Assembly: GCA_002321335.1 (NCBI GenBank)
Contig: DCMG01000006.1
Location: forward strand, 1 to 64,000
Origin: Bacteroidales bacterium UBA1628
GTDB lineage: Bacteria > Bacteroidota > Bacteroidia > Bacteroidales > UBA932
DNA: 64,000 nucleotides
Direction of reading: 5' to 3'
Shown piece by piece: positions 8,750 through 18,035 of the stretch (positions are counted from its first letter, which is position 1; each line of letters starts with the position of its first letter). Both the position numbers and the translations under genes were made by a program. Below the pieces are notes generated by a model, which worked only from the letters and a program-made list of their open reading frames with translations, was not told the DNA's origin and made no database searches.

Positions 8750-10237
8750 TTAATCCCATCCTTCCGTCTGGGTAAGTTTGTAGTTTTTGTTCCTTGCCGA
8801 TTGGGAGATCGGCCAGAGAAGAATGTTCGGGTTCTTCTGCTTCTTGGTGAGAAGTTCCGGGTTATAGTCCCAGATTTTGTCCAGACGGATGAGTGGCCAC
8901 CAGATGACACCTTCGGCAGGGAACTCAAGAAAATATTCATTGACAATGGCTTCCAGAACAGTGTCTCTTGTGGCGGTCTTGTAGAAGTCTTCTACTCCGT
9001 ATGCCCTTTTCGCGATGATGTTAAGCGACGCCAGTGCCCCGGTGTAGTCTTTCTTGTAATATTTCAACTCGGCGTCCATCATCACAGCGTAGGCATAGCG
9101 GTAGTAAAGGAGGTCACAGTCCTCGACCACTGGTTGCTTTGACATGTCTCCGAGAAACTTGTTCGGCCATGTCAATGTCTGTTCTGAGGCTCCGTAGGCG
9201 CCTTCGCCGAGATTGCATGTCACTCTGGAGTCGTTGTGCCTAGCCTTGCTCTTGTTCAGGACATCTATGAACTCACGAGAGTAACTCCACCATTGGGTGG
9301 AACTTACCGGTACGGGATTGTTCCTGTACTGAGACGCGATCAGGTTGCTCGGATGGTAGAAATAGCTGTAATAGCCGCCTGTGAGTTTCTCCTGCTGGCT
9401 GTTCATCAGTGCGAACACGACCTCCGTGTTGCGTTTGTTGTCGCGGCTGAACACGTCAGAATATTTCGGAAGAAGCTTTCCGGAAGAAATCCCAATCGCT
9501 GACAGAGCCTCATCTGCAAGATCCAGGAACGAATCCCCGCCGTTCTGGGTCGTGTACATCCACAAGCCGTACTCGGCTTTCAGCATGTTAACTGCGTCCG
9601 CTGTCGCGAAATATTTGTCGGTCCCGAGATATGCTGAATTAGCCACTGCTGTCTCGATGTCCTTGCCGATCCTGGCATAGACATCAGCCTTGGGCGCGCG
9701 CACCGGATAGGTCTCAGGCTGGTTCACGGACTCGATCGGGACAAGGTTGAGAGGAACGTCTCCCCACAGTCTTGCCGCCCAGAAGTAGCAATATGCCCTT
9801 GCGAATGCCGCCTGTCCGACAGCGAATCCTTTGTCGGACTCGGTCATGTTGACCTTGTCGGCATATTTCAGCACGGCATTCGCTTGGTCTATAGTGGTGT
9901 AAAGCCCTGACCATGAAGTGGATGCTGTGGACGAGTTCATCGTGCTTGTGCGCACGGTGATCATATTGTTGTCCTGAACCCTTGATTCAAGGCTTGGCCC
10001 CCACATGTAGTCACCGACACGTGCCTCACCCCAATAGAACACATTCACATAGCTTTGGATAAAATTTGAGCGCATCCTTTCGTATATTCCATAAGTGGAT
10101 TGGATGACATCGGTGGAAGTCGTCCACATGTTGCTGGCTGACAGTTTGTTGTCTTGCATGATGTCCAAATCTCCATTGCAGGACGGCAGTGGCAGGGCGG
10201 ACGCGAGCACCAGAAAATATTTCAATATATCTTTCAT
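8750..10237 (-). CDS. SusD/RagB-family nutrient-binding outer-membrane lipoprotein
   Basis: A 495-residue lipoprotein with lipobox LPSC near residue 20 and the SusD-like N-terminal pattern LDIMQDNKLS followed by TPR-like helices. SusD proteins sit as lids on SusC TonB-dependent channels and capture the substrate outside the cell. The C-terminus ends in the typical pattern of PILWPI-like and W-rich segments. It follows susC with a 2-base gap and precedes the surface lipoprotein gene. The substrate cannot be read from the sequence; the neighbours suggest an arabinose-containing or phosphodiester-containing glycan. Confidence 0.93.
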   Translation of the reverse strand: MKDILKYFLVLASALPLPSCNGDLDIMQDNKLSASNMWTTSTDVIQSTYGIYERMRSNFIQSYVNVFYWGEARVGDYMWGPSLESRVQDNNMITVRTSTMNSSTASTSWSGLYTTIDQANAVLKYADKVNMTESDKGFAVGQAAFARAYCYFWAARLWGDVPLNLVPIESVNQPETYPVRAPKADVYARIGKDIETAVANSAYLGTDKYFATADAVNMLKAEYGLWMYTTQNGGDSFLDLADEALSAIGISSGKLLPKYSDVFSRDNKRNTEVVFALMNSQQEKLTGGYYSYFYHPSNLIASQYRNNPVPVSSTQWWSYSREFIDVLNKSKARHNDSRVTCNLGEGAYGASEQTLTWPNKFLGDMSKQPVVEDCDLLYYRYAYAVMMDAELKYYKKDYTGALASLNIIAKRAYGVEDFYKTATRDTVLEAIVNEYFLEFPAEGVIWWPLIRLDKIWDYNPELLTKKQKNPNILLWPISQSARNKNYKLTQTEGWD

Positions 10238-10239
10238 GA

Positions 10240-13200
10240 CTAGAATGTTATCTTGACGTTGAACAAAATCTTTCTCGCTGCCGGAGCTATGCTTGAATTG
10301 GACGCGCCTCCGGTGGTCACGGACGAGTACATGGAATCACCGGAGCCGGTTCCCATGCCGGTCTCAGGGCTGATGGAGCCGGACACGCCGGTCCAGTAGT
10401 GTAGGGTGTTGCCGGTCACTCCTACGGTGAGTTTCTTGATCCAGAGGCTCTTCACCCATTTCTCAGGGAAGTCGTAATAGATGGACACGTCTCTCAGACA
10501 CAGATAGTCGGCTTTCTCGATGTTGAAGTCAGAGGCTCTTGAGAAGTTCCTGTTGCCATAGTCTGGGTCGTTCGGGAAGAATCTTGCATACTTGGCGTTC
10601 TTGTCTCCCGGGTAACGCCAGCAGTCATAGACCATCTTGTCAAGGTTGGCGTTGGAGTTTCCGAGGGTGTTCTGGAAGAAACGGGACTTCATGTAGTTGT
10701 AGATGGAGTGTCCCAGCGCATAATCAAGGTAGAACGAAAACGACAGATTCTTGTACTTGAAAGTGTTCATGACGCCGCCGATGGAGTGAGGCATCACATT
10801 TCCGAGGCAGTACATGTCTTCCGGATCGATCTGCTCTCTTCCGTCCGCTGTCTTCTTTGAACCTGGACGGTTGCACCATTCGTAGTCTCCTGCATCTTTG
10901 CGTCCTGCTATCGACAATCCATCCGACCTTCTGTAGCCGTGCGACTGACTGTCGTACAACGCGGCGGCGGCCTCCGCGTCAGTCTGGAGGATATGTGAGA
11001 TCTTGTATCCCCAGATGCGCCCCAGAGGCTCTCCGACGGCTGTGCCTCCGAAACGCTCTCCGCTTTCCGACATGGTGTAGCCCCCGATCCTCCATGCGTC
11101 CTTGCCGGCAAGGTCGGTGTACTTGTACTCGTCCGGAAGGGAAAGCACCTTGTTTTTATTGAATGAATATGTCAGGCCGGTCGTCCATGAGAAATTCCTT
11201 GTCTGGACATTGACGGAGTTAACCTCGATTTCGAAGCCGTAGAATCTTGCGCTGCCGACATTGGCTTTCACGGATCCGAGCGAGCCGGTGTCCGGAAGAG
11301 TGATGCTGAAGAGCATATCGTCGGTTCTCTTGTTGTAGTAGTCCATAACGATGCGGAGGCGGTCGTTGAAGAATCCTAGGTCAAGGCCTAGGTCAAGCTG
11401 TGTGGTGGTCTCCCACTTCATTCCCTTGTTCTGCATAGTGGACGGAAGCAGGGTCGAATTACCGGCGTACAGAGAGGATGAGAATGCTCCGTAAGTGTCG
11501 TAGAGGCCGATTCCATTGTTTCCGGTCTGGCCGTAAGAAGCGCGGAACTTGAATGTGTTCATGACATCCCTGTTCACATTCCAGTAAGGTTCCTCGGTGA
11601 TGATCCAGGCGAATGAGCCGGCAGGGAAGAATCCCCATCTGTTGCCGGCGGCGAATTTGGATGAACCGTCTGCCCTGACCGTGGCCGAAAGGATGTACCT
11701 GTTGTCAAAGTTGTAGTTGACACGCCCGAAGTACGAAATCAGCACCTGTTTGGTGTCTTGGTTGGAAGCCGTGAAATTGACACCTGAATCAAGGATCGGC
11801 ACCTTGTCGGAGACTGAGCCGGTGGCTTTTGCGTTCAGGTACCAGTACCTCCATGATATGTAGTCATAGCCGGCTGTGGCACTGAGAGTATGTCTGTTCA
11901 ATGTCTTGTCATAACTCAGGTAGGCTGTGAACGAGTCTTTAAGCGTCTCTGTCCTGGTTTCTATGGTGGTGCGTTCGGTGGTGATGTAGTTCGGTGTGTT
12001 GCCTACCTGGCCATAGGTATAGTAGCTGCCTCTGTAATTGTCATCGAACACAGCGTATTGTGCTGTGGCCTTGAGGCCGTCGAGGATGCTCCATACGAGC
12101 TTGAAGTTGCCACCGAAACGGTTCTGGGCCATTTCCCTATCGTGGAAAGCCTCGTAGAACGATGCCGATTGTTGGTTTCTGTTGGTTCCTCCGGTCGCCC
12201 ACCTTCCGTCCTCGTAGAATTCCTTGTTGGTAGGGCTCATCATGAGACCTCGTCCGAGGGCATCGAAATAGCTGCCGGTCAACGGGTTCTTGACAGATCT
12301 GGAGAAGTCGAAAGTCGTGGAGGCCTCCAGATTTTTGGTGATGTTGAATGATGTGTTGCCATGCATGGTGAACAGTTTGTAGCCGCTCATCGCCACCATT
12401 CCGTCATCTTGAAGGTAACTTACGGACGCGGCGTACTTCATGTTCTGGGAACCTCCGTTCACCCCGATGTATTCCTTGTGCCAAAGAGCGTTGGTAAACC
12501 ATTTGCTCTGCCAGTCCGTGTCGGTGAATGTCAGCACCTTGTTCGGATCGACAGGATCGTACATCCACAGCCAACCGGCTTGCAGTTCCTCGCCTTTCTC
12601 CATGTATCTGGTCGTGTAGATGTCGGTGTCCTTGTTGCCGGTTCCGGCCGCATTGGCTCCATCCAGAATCAACTGTCCGTTAGGACCTTGCGCGATCGCC
12701 GGGCGGACAAACGACAAGAATTCCTTGGCGTTCATCAGATCCCATCTGCGGGAAGGAGACGACCAGCCGACCTGCGCGTCGAAAGTGATTCTTGGCTTCT
12801 CCCAGGAGTTGCCTTTCTTGGTCGTCACGAGGATGACACCGTTTGAGGCCCGGGCTCCGTAGATGCCGGCAGAGGCCGCGTCCTTCAAAACCTCGATGGA
12901 CTCGATGTCGTTAGGGTTGAGGTCGTCCATGTCCCTGGTCACACCGTCCACGATGACGATCGGGTCGTTGCTCAGGGTGATTGACGATCCTCCTCGAATG
13001 AGAAATCTCGGGGCGTTACCGGAAACAGTGTTGTTTGAGGCTACCCTGAGGCCTGTCACCTTGCCCTTGAGCGCATCTCCGACCGAAGAGACGGGGGCTG
13101 CGTAGATGCTGTTTCCGTCGACCTTTGAGATAGAGGTTGTCAAAGTCTTGCGGGACTGTGTGCCGTAACCCACAACCACCACGTCGTCAAGTATATTCGC

Positions 13201-13794
13201 ATCCTCTGATATGGTCACGTCGATCGCCCTGCGTCCTCTCACACTCTCCTCGCGGCTCTTGAAGCCGATGAATGAATATTCCAGGACAGCGTCTGGGTTG
13301 ACTTCGATGGAATATTTCCCGTCAAGGTCGGTGGTGGTGCCAGAGGCCGTGCCTTTGATCATGACTCCCGCCCCTGCAAGTGGCTCTCCGCTCGAGTCGG
13401 TCACGGTGCCAGTCACTGTGATGGCTTTCCCTGACTTGCCGGTCTGAGGCTGCTCGTAGGTCAGCACGACGGTGCTGTTCATCATCTTGTAATGGAATCC
13501 GGAAACCTGCCTTCCGAAAACGTCATCCAGAATCGATGTCAATGATGCGTCTTTGGCCTCGATTCTGATGTCGCCCATCGGTCTCTGCGCCAAATCCGAT
13601 TCGTAGGAGAAGAGGACTCCTGTTTTTTTCGTGAACTCGTCGGTGAACGATTTCACGGTGGCAGATTTGACAGTCAGGCTGAGATTGTAGGATTTCCTTG
13701 CCGTGCTCTGCGCGGACGATGTCAGCGAGAAACCGAGACAGACGGTCAGAACAGCCGCAAGGACACCCAGTCTTGAAAAGATAGAATGTCTCAT
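10240..13794 (-). CDS. SusC/RagA-family TonB-linked outer-membrane transporter with STN domain
   Basis: A 1184-residue outer-membrane channel. In order: signal peptide (1-28), STN signalling domain (about 45-105), carboxypeptidase-regulatory-like beta-sandwich (about 125-200), the SusC hallmark VVVGYGTQ just before the plug (about 205-330), and a beta barrel to the end. It imports the glycan delivered by SusD using TonB energy. The STN domain is found on transporters that signal to a FecR-type anti-sigma factor, and the fecR-like gene lies 31 bases upstream, so this protein is probably also the sensor that switches on its own operon. Confidence 0.95.
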   Translation of the reverse strand: MRHSIFSRLGVLAAVLTVCLGFSLTSSAQSTARKSYNLSLTVKSATVKSFTDEFTKKTGVLFSYESDLAQRPMGDIRIEAKDASLTSILDDVFGRQVSGFHYKMMNSTVVLTYEQPQTGKSGKAITVTGTVTDSSGEPLAGAGVMIKGTASGTTTDLDGKYSIEVNPDAVLEYSFIGFKSREESVRGRRAIDVTISEDANILDDVVVVGYGTQSRKTLTTSISKVDGNSIYAAPVSSVGDALKGKVTGLRVASNNTVSGNAPRFLIRGGSSITLSNDPIVIVDGVTRDMDDLNPNDIESIEVLKDAASAGIYGARASNGVILVTTKKGNSWEKPRITFDAQVGWSSPSRRWDLMNAKEFLSFVRPAIAQGPNGQLILDGANAAGTGNKDTDIYTTRYMEKGEELQAGWLWMYDPVDPNKVLTFTDTDWQSKWFTNALWHKEYIGVNGGSQNMKYAASVSYLQDDGMVAMSGYKLFTMHGNTSFNITKNLEASTTFDFSRSVKNPLTGSYFDALGRGLMMSPTNKEFYEDGRWATGGTNRNQQSASFYEAFHDREMAQNRFGGNFKLVWSILDGLKATAQYAVFDDNYRGSYYTYGQVGNTPNYITTERTTIETRTETLKDSFTAYLSYDKTLNRHTLSATAGYDYISWRYWYLNAKATGSVSDKVPILDSGVNFTASNQDTKQVLISYFGRVNYNFDNRYILSATVRADGSSKFAAGNRWGFFPAGSFAWIITEEPYWNVNRDVMNTFKFRASYGQTGNNGIGLYDTYGAFSSSLYAGNSTLLPSTMQNKGMKWETTTQLDLGLDLGFFNDRLRIVMDYYNKRTDDMLFSITLPDTGSLGSVKANVGSARFYGFEIEVNSVNVQTRNFSWTTGLTYSFNKNKVLSLPDEYKYTDLAGKDAWRIGGYTMSESGERFGGTAVGEPLGRIWGYKISHILQTDAEAAAALYDSQSHGYRRSDGLSIAGRKDAGDYEWCNRPGSKKTADGREQIDPEDMYCLGNVMPHSIGGVMNTFKYKNLSFSFYLDYALGHSIYNYMKSRFFQNTLGNSNANLDKMVYDCWRYPGDKNAKYARFFPNDPDYGNRNFSRASDFNIEKADYLCLRDVSIYYDFPEKWVKSLWIKKLTVGVTGNTLHYWTGVSGSISPETGMGTGSGDSMYSSVTTGGASNSSIAPAARKILFNVKITF

Positions 13795-13825
13795 TTCTTT
13801 GATCAGTTAATTTGTTTTTATGGTA

Positions 13826-14827
13826 TTAGTCAATATTCGTGTTATCCTGCCCGCTGATTGTCAGGTTGGCTCCTGTGAGTTCCTGGACGGTCTCCACGAG
13901 CTCGCTGACATTGTCGGTACGTTTGTAGTTGAGGTTGTATTTTCTGGTGGTGTCCACAGGAGCGTGCGTTGTGATCCTCACCCCGTACATTCGTTCGATG
14001 TGAGAGATGATGTCGCGGAGCGACACTTGCTGGAGAGCCACCTTGTTGTAATGCTGGACAATGTAAGGCACGGCTCCCATCGGTTCGACCGAAAGATCTC
14101 CCGTGCCGGTGTCGAACTCGGCCTTCTGGTCAGGGAAGAGCCGTACAAGCCCCACGCCCTCAGGGCTTTGCAGCCGCACCGAGCCTCTTTCCAGAAGCAC
14201 GGACACCTTCCCGGAAATCTCATCGGCCTCGACACAGAACGCCGTTCCAAGCACTCTCACATCAAGCGATCCAGTCTTTACGATGAAAGGACGGGAAGTG
14301 TCACGGTGCACGTCGAAGTAGGCCTCACCGGTCAGTTTCACGATGCGTTCGGTGTTCCTCGCATCCGTGTTGAACAGGATCGATGACTTTGTTCCGAGCC
14401 ATACTTTCGTGCTGTCGTCAAGCATTATGGCCGCCACGTCATCCGACGTGTTTGAATATGCGGTATATTCACAGTCTTTGGCATCCGCTCCTCCGAACCG
14501 GTGCACTCCGATTCCGATGATGAATATGGCCGCGGCGGAGGCTGCTGACATCCAAAGGATTCTGAATATTCCTGCTTTCCGTTTATGTGTTGTGGTCTCC
14601 TCTTCGGAGTCAATCCTCGCGTTGAGCCGGGAAAGCATCCGTGAGGTTCGCTCGTCCTCGGACTTCAGAATGTACGAGGTCTTGCAGAGGGCAGACAGGG
14701 CAGCGAAGTCCTCTTTCCGCCTTGGATCTTCTTCCAACCAATGAATCAAAATATCTTTGTCAGAGTCATTTGCCTCTCCCCGTAGGTAACGTAGCGCCAG
14801 CCCGAGATATTCTTCAGGAAATTCCAT
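13826..14827 (-). CDS. FecR-type anti-sigma factor
   Basis: A 333-residue inner-membrane regulator. A cytoplasmic N-terminal part (about 1-85) would hold the ECF sigma factor, one transmembrane segment lies at about 89-110, and a periplasmic FecR domain plus a C-terminal DUF4974-like/STN-type domain fill the rest. It is first in the minus-strand unit that runs to the GH127 gene and is divergent from the sigma gene. Signal from the STN domain of the SusC protein would be relayed to release the sigma factor. Confidence 0.92.
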   Translation of the reverse strand: MEFPEEYLGLALRYLRGEANDSDKDILIHWLEEDPRRKEDFAALSALCKTSYILKSEDERTSRMLSRLNARIDSEEETTTHKRKAGIFRILWMSAASAAAIFIIGIGVHRFGGADAKDCEYTAYSNTSDDVAAIMLDDSTKVWLGTKSSILFNTDARNTERIVKLTGEAYFDVHRDTSRPFIVKTGSLDVRVLGTAFCVEADEISGKVSVLLERGSVRLQSPEGVGLVRLFPDQKAEFDTGTGDLSVEPMGAVPYIVQHYNKVALQQVSLRDIISHIERMYGVRITTHAPVDTTRKYNLNYKRTDNVSELVETVQELTGANLTISGQDNTNID

Positions 14828-14968
14828 TTTGTTCGATATTAATTATGTCTTACGTTATAGATACACACTTGCCGGCAAAAACACCTAGTGGATAAATGAA
14901 TATTTTAACGTTTGTTAAATAGACCGGATTTTTTGCCTCCAAGGTGGCCGCAAGTCGATTTTATTGAC

Positions 14969-14976
14969 TATTTTTG
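14969..14976 (+). promoter_or_regulatory. Possible -7 box of the ECF sigma gene
   Basis: TATTTTTG fits the Bacteroidota -7 consensus TAnnTTTG and lies 18 bases before the ATG at 14995. No good TTG/TTTG box is found at the expected 19-21 base distance upstream, so the call is tentative. The region 14828-14994 between the divergent fecR and sigma genes must hold both promoters. Confidence 0.35.
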
Positions 14977-14994
14977 TGGCGTTCCGAGACCGTT

Positions 14995-15612
14995 ATGACA
15001 AGAGCAGACTTAATATCAGGAATACAAAAAGGCGACAGAGAGGCGTTCAATGATTTCTGCAAGGCAGAGTTGCCGGCTCTGATGTCGTACGCAAGGGTTT
15101 TCCTGCCGGATGAATGGGCGGATGACGCTGTCCAGGATGTTCTGTTCTCGTTCTGGAAAAACAGGGCCGGGATAATGGACGTCTCATCTGTCCGGAGTTA
15201 TCTGATGAGGGCGGTTTACAACAGGGCGTTGAATTATCTTCGGAAAGAGAACCTGCTGAGGCAGTACCGGGAATGGAACGACATGCGGATTGCCGTGCTG
15301 GGACTGGAGGGCGCCGATCCGGAAAGAAATCCAGTCATGCGCAACCTGTTCGAGGGGGATCTGAGAAAGAATCTGGAGGAGGCTATCTCCGGCTTGTCGC
15401 CTAAATGCCGCGAGGTCTTCATGCTAAGCTACATCGAGGATATTCCTAACAAGGACATCAGCGCGAAGCTAGGAATCTCGCTCAGCACGGTGGAGAACCA
15501 CATCTATGCCGCCCTGAAGCAACTCCGGGCGGTCTTGGCCAAGGACAAGGCGCTGATGTTGTTCACCTTGCTGCCTTACATGGGGGCACTTTTTCACGGT
15601 TTCCCGGATTGA
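14995..15612 (+). CDS. ECF RNA polymerase sigma factor (sigma-70 family)
   Basis: About 205 residues. Region 2 (about 10-85) contains a DDAVQDVLFSFWKN segment typical of the -10 recognition and core-binding helices; region 4 (about 130-185) has the helix-turn-helix IPNKDISAKLGISLSTVENH. The ATG at 14995 is chosen; a TTG at 14974 would add seven residues without family support. It is divergent from the fecR-like gene and is its probable partner, controlling the SusCD unit. A hydrophobic tail at the C-terminus is common in Bacteroidota ECF sigma factors. Confidence 0.92.
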   Translation: MTRADLISGIQKGDREAFNDFCKAELPALMSYARVFLPDEWADDAVQDVLFSFWKNRAGIMDVSSVRSYLMRAVYNRALNYLRKENLLRQYREWNDMRIAVLGLEGADPERNPVMRNLFEGDLRKNLEEAISGLSPKCREVFMLSYIEDIPNKDISAKLGISLSTVENHIYAALKQLRAVLAKDKALMLFTLLPYMGALFHGFPD

Positions 15613-15650
15613 CGTTCGCTGAACAAGTATATTCATAAAATTTTAGTAAT

Positions 15651-16589
15651 ATGAAAAGGTATATTCTTTTGGCGTCATTGCTGATTCCGGCTTCGCTAAT
15701 GGCGCAGCCGGCCGCTTCCGGTCAGTACACCTACACCGGGGCTCCCGTGAACCTTACCGAGCACACGTTCAAGTGCGACCATCTGCTCAAGCTTCAGGGC
15801 ACCGACAAGGAGGCTTATCAGGGGATGGACATCTGGGGAGATTACATCTTCAGCTGCCAGAACTCCGGCTGGCTGACCGTCTATAAGATTGACGGTGAGA
15901 AGATCACGAGGGAGTGCAAGCCGTTCAAGCTTGCCAGCTACGACAAGGTGAACCATGCCAATGTGGCCACGTTCGGGCGCACGTTCTATGACAAGGAAGA
16001 CCGTTTCCCTCTCCTGTACGTCAGCCAGTGCAACAGGAACCCGATCAACGGCCGCAAGGATGTGCTTTACGTCGAGCGTGTCGCCAACGACCTGAAGTCC
16101 TCCGAACTGGTGCAGACGATCTATTTCAAGGACACCGACCATCTTTTCGGCTATGCGCTTCAGTGGGTCATCGATCCGGACAACAATTATCTTTACGGCT
16201 ACGGCAACACCGTTGACAACACCAACGCCCTGAACCGTCACCGCATCGTGAAGTTCCGCATCCCGAAACTTAATGAGTCCACGGACGGACTCGTGACCTT
16301 GACCAAGGACGACCTGCTTGAGAATTATCTCATCGAGGACACCTACCAGACCCACTTCAATCCGATCGGCCAGGGGCTTTTCATCAAGAACGGCCAACTT
16401 TTCATGCCTACCGGCTTCGGCAAGGAGAAGCAGCCGTCAATCCTCTATGTCTGGAATCTGAACACCCGCACCATGCAGAATGTCATCGACTTGAGGGAGG
16501 CCACCTTCGGCGAGCTCGAGGACTGCGCCTACTACAGGGGCGACCTCTACATTCAGGCACAGGGCGACCTGTTCAGAATTAAATTCTGA
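15651..16589 (+). CDS. Secreted protein of unknown function, probable beta-propeller
   Basis: A 312-residue protein with a signal peptide (about 1-18, cleavage after AQ) and no lipobox. It is rich in aromatic, Gly and Asp residues spaced as in propeller blades (for example GDYIFSCQNSGWLTVYKI and a C-terminal GDLYIQAQGDLFRI). I recognise no catalytic motif and no family by name. It lies 38 bases after the sigma gene on the same strand and could be cotranscribed with it. A strong hairpin terminator follows. A role as a binding or sensing protein is only a guess. Confidence 0.7.
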   Translation: MKRYILLASLLIPASLMAQPAASGQYTYTGAPVNLTEHTFKCDHLLKLQGTDKEAYQGMDIWGDYIFSCQNSGWLTVYKIDGEKITRECKPFKLASYDKVNHANVATFGRTFYDKEDRFPLLYVSQCNRNPINGRKDVLYVERVANDLKSSELVQTIYFKDTDHLFGYALQWVIDPDNNYLYGYGNTVDNTNALNRHRIVKFRIPKLNESTDGLVTLTKDDLLENYLIEDTYQTHFNPIGQGLFIKNGQLFMPTGFGKEKQPSILYVWNLNTRTMQNVIDLREATFGELEDCAYYRGDLYIQAQGDLFRIKF

Positions 16590-16616
16590 TTTCCCGCGGA
16601 ATAAGCCTGAATAACA

Positions 16617-16665
16617 AAGAATCCCGCTTGCAGAGGAACAAAGTCCTTCCGCAAGCGGGATTCTT
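16617..16665. terminator. Bidirectional terminator hairpin
   Basis: A perfect 15-base-pair stem (AAGAATCCCGCTTGC and its complement) with a 19-base loop, between the convergent secreted-protein gene and tadA. On the minus strand it is followed by TTTGTTATT. Confidence 0.75.
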
Positions 16666-16689
16666 GAATATTCACACCTTCGGTGTCTG

Positions 16690-17124
16690 TCAGCGTTTCC
16701 CTTTGAAGAAATCCACCATCAGGGCGGAGCATTCCTCTGCAAGGACACCTGCCTGAACCTGGGTCTTAGGGTGGAGCAGGGAAGGGGAGTATAATGAATA
16801 TCCTCTCTTGGGATCCAGCGCTCCATAGACGATGCGGCCGATCTGCGCCCAGTTCAAGGCGCTTGAGCACATCGTGCAAGGCTCCACGGTGACATAGAGA
16901 GTGCAGTCGTTGAGGTATTTCCCGCCGACGGCCTCTGTCGCTGCCGTGATGGCGATCATCTCGGCGTGGGCGGTGGGATCATGCAGCCTTTCGGTCATGT
17001 TGTGTCCTCTGGCTATGATCCTGCCCCGGCACACGATGACCGCCCCGACGGGAATCTCGTCTTCCTCAAAGGCCAGACGTGCCTCCTTGAGAGCCTCCGT
17101 CATGTATTTATCGTCTAAATCCAT
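16690..17124 (-). CDS. tadA: tRNA-specific adenosine deaminase TadA
   Basis: A 144-residue zinc deaminase that converts A34 to inosine in tRNA-Arg(ACG). The active-site motifs are complete: H53-A-E55 and P82-C83-T-M-C86. Length and the ALDPKRGYSLYS segment fit TadA rather than a guanine or cytosine deaminase, though small deaminases of this family are hard to separate fully. It lies on the minus strand downstream of rpmH and ends at a convergent terminator. Confidence 0.9.
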   Translation of the reverse strand: MDLDDKYMTEALKEARLAFEEDEIPVGAVIVCRGRIIARGHNMTERLHDPTAHAEMIAITAATEAVGGKYLNDCTLYVTVEPCTMCSSALNWAQIGRIVYGALDPKRGYSLYSPSLLHPKTQVQAGVLAEECSALMVDFFKGKR

Positions 17125-17159
17125 ACTTTTCTTTAATGAATATGCCGCTTCGGCGGAAA

Positions 17160-17188
17160 CAAAAAAGACAGGTCGTGAAGACCTGTCT
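17160..17188 (-). terminator. Terminator of rpmH
   Basis: On the minus strand, AGACAGGTC, loop TTCAC, GACCTGTCT, followed by TTTTTTG. It lies between rpmH and tadA. Confidence 0.8.
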
Positions 17189-17209
17189 GTAAACGTCAGA
17201 CTGACCGGA

Positions 17210-17362
17210 TTACCACCTGTCCTCAGATGATACTGTCAGCTTCTTGCGTCCGTGGCGGCGACGGGAAGCGAGTACGCGGCGACCGTTGGCGGTGGCCATT
17301 CTCTCACGGAATCCGTGCTTGTTCACGCGCTTGCGTCTGGATGGTTGAAATGTCCTTTTCAT
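17210..17362 (-). CDS. rpmH: 50S ribosomal protein L34
   Basis: A 50-residue, strongly basic protein starting MKRTFQPS and containing the L34 signature HGFRERM followed by a Gly-Arg-rich region. The ATG at 17362 is chosen because it gives the conserved L34 N-terminus; a longer reading from 17485 adds 41 residues not found in the family. The C-terminus is a little longer than in enterobacteria, as is usual in Bacteroidota. dnaA and rnpA are not adjacent. A hairpin with a T-run follows. Confidence 0.97.
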   Translation of the reverse strand: MKRTFQPSRRKRVNKHGFRERMATANGRRVLASRRRHGRKKLTVSSEDRW

Positions 17363-17531
17363 ATCTACTAATTTTTTATATATTCCAAAACGGACTGCAA
17401 ATTTAATCCTTTTGCCCGTAATTTCAAAATATTTTTGTATCTTGGATTCACATTGAACTGACGGAATATTCATAATAAGCGGCAAGAAACAGGTTGCCGC
17501 TTATCCGCAAAGATTTTTTGACTGTCGCTGA

Positions 17532-18023
17532 ATGGAAAATTTTGTTGTCGATAACGATGAGTTCTTCGGAACGGTCATCGCCTTGCTGCGGGAAGGAAAG
17601 AATGTCACGATTCCCGCGAAAGGGGAGAGCATGCTTCCGTTCATAGTGGGCGGGATTGACTCTGTGGTTCTAGAGGGTGTCGAAGGCGGCACTCCGGAAG
17701 GCTCTGCCCTTAGGGCCGCCAATGTCGGCGATGTTGTACTTTTTCAGGCTGACGGCAGGTTCATCCTTCACAGAATCATCGGCAAGGACAACGATAAGGC
17801 TCTGATTCAGGGTGACGGCATCCTCAAGTCAAAGGATCTTTGCCCTTGCGACCGGATTTATGGCCGGGTGACCACCGTGCTGAAGGGAGGCGGCGCGCCC
17901 GTTGATGTCGATTCGCCGTCTTACCGCAGAAAAATATGGCTTTGGATGCACACCGTGTCTCTCCGCAGGATCCTTCTCGGCGTCTGGAAGCGTCTGTTCT
18001 TCAAGCGGCCTGTAAGAAGGTAG
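17532..18023 (+). CDS. S24/S26-family peptidase, ER-type (Ser-His) signal-peptidase-like
   Basis: A 163-residue serine peptidase-like protein. The nucleophile is S33 in GESMLPF. In the second motif the residue aligned with the bacterial general-base lysine is a histidine (H80 in HRIIG), and D95 follows in GDG, which is the SipW/archaeal/ER type. There is no N-terminal membrane anchor; the C-terminal part (about 130-160) is aromatic and basic and might associate with the membrane. It converges with the ABC exporter gene with only 12 bases between them. Such peptidases accompany some peptide export or maturation clusters; housekeeping signal peptidase I is less likely. Confidence 0.75.
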   Translation: MENFVVDNDEFFGTVIALLREGKNVTIPAKGESMLPFIVGGIDSVVLEGVEGGTPEGSALRAANVGDVVLFQADGRFILHRIIGKDNDKALIQGDGILKSKDLCPCDRIYGRVTTVLKGGGAPVDVDSPSYRRKIWLWMHTVSLRRILLGVWKRLFFKRPVRR

Positions 18024-18035
18024 TAGCGCGCATTC

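Noticed and set aside
14974..14994. TTG start giving a longer ECF sigma factor
   Set aside because: The extra seven residues are not supported, and the box TATTTTTG overlaps them.
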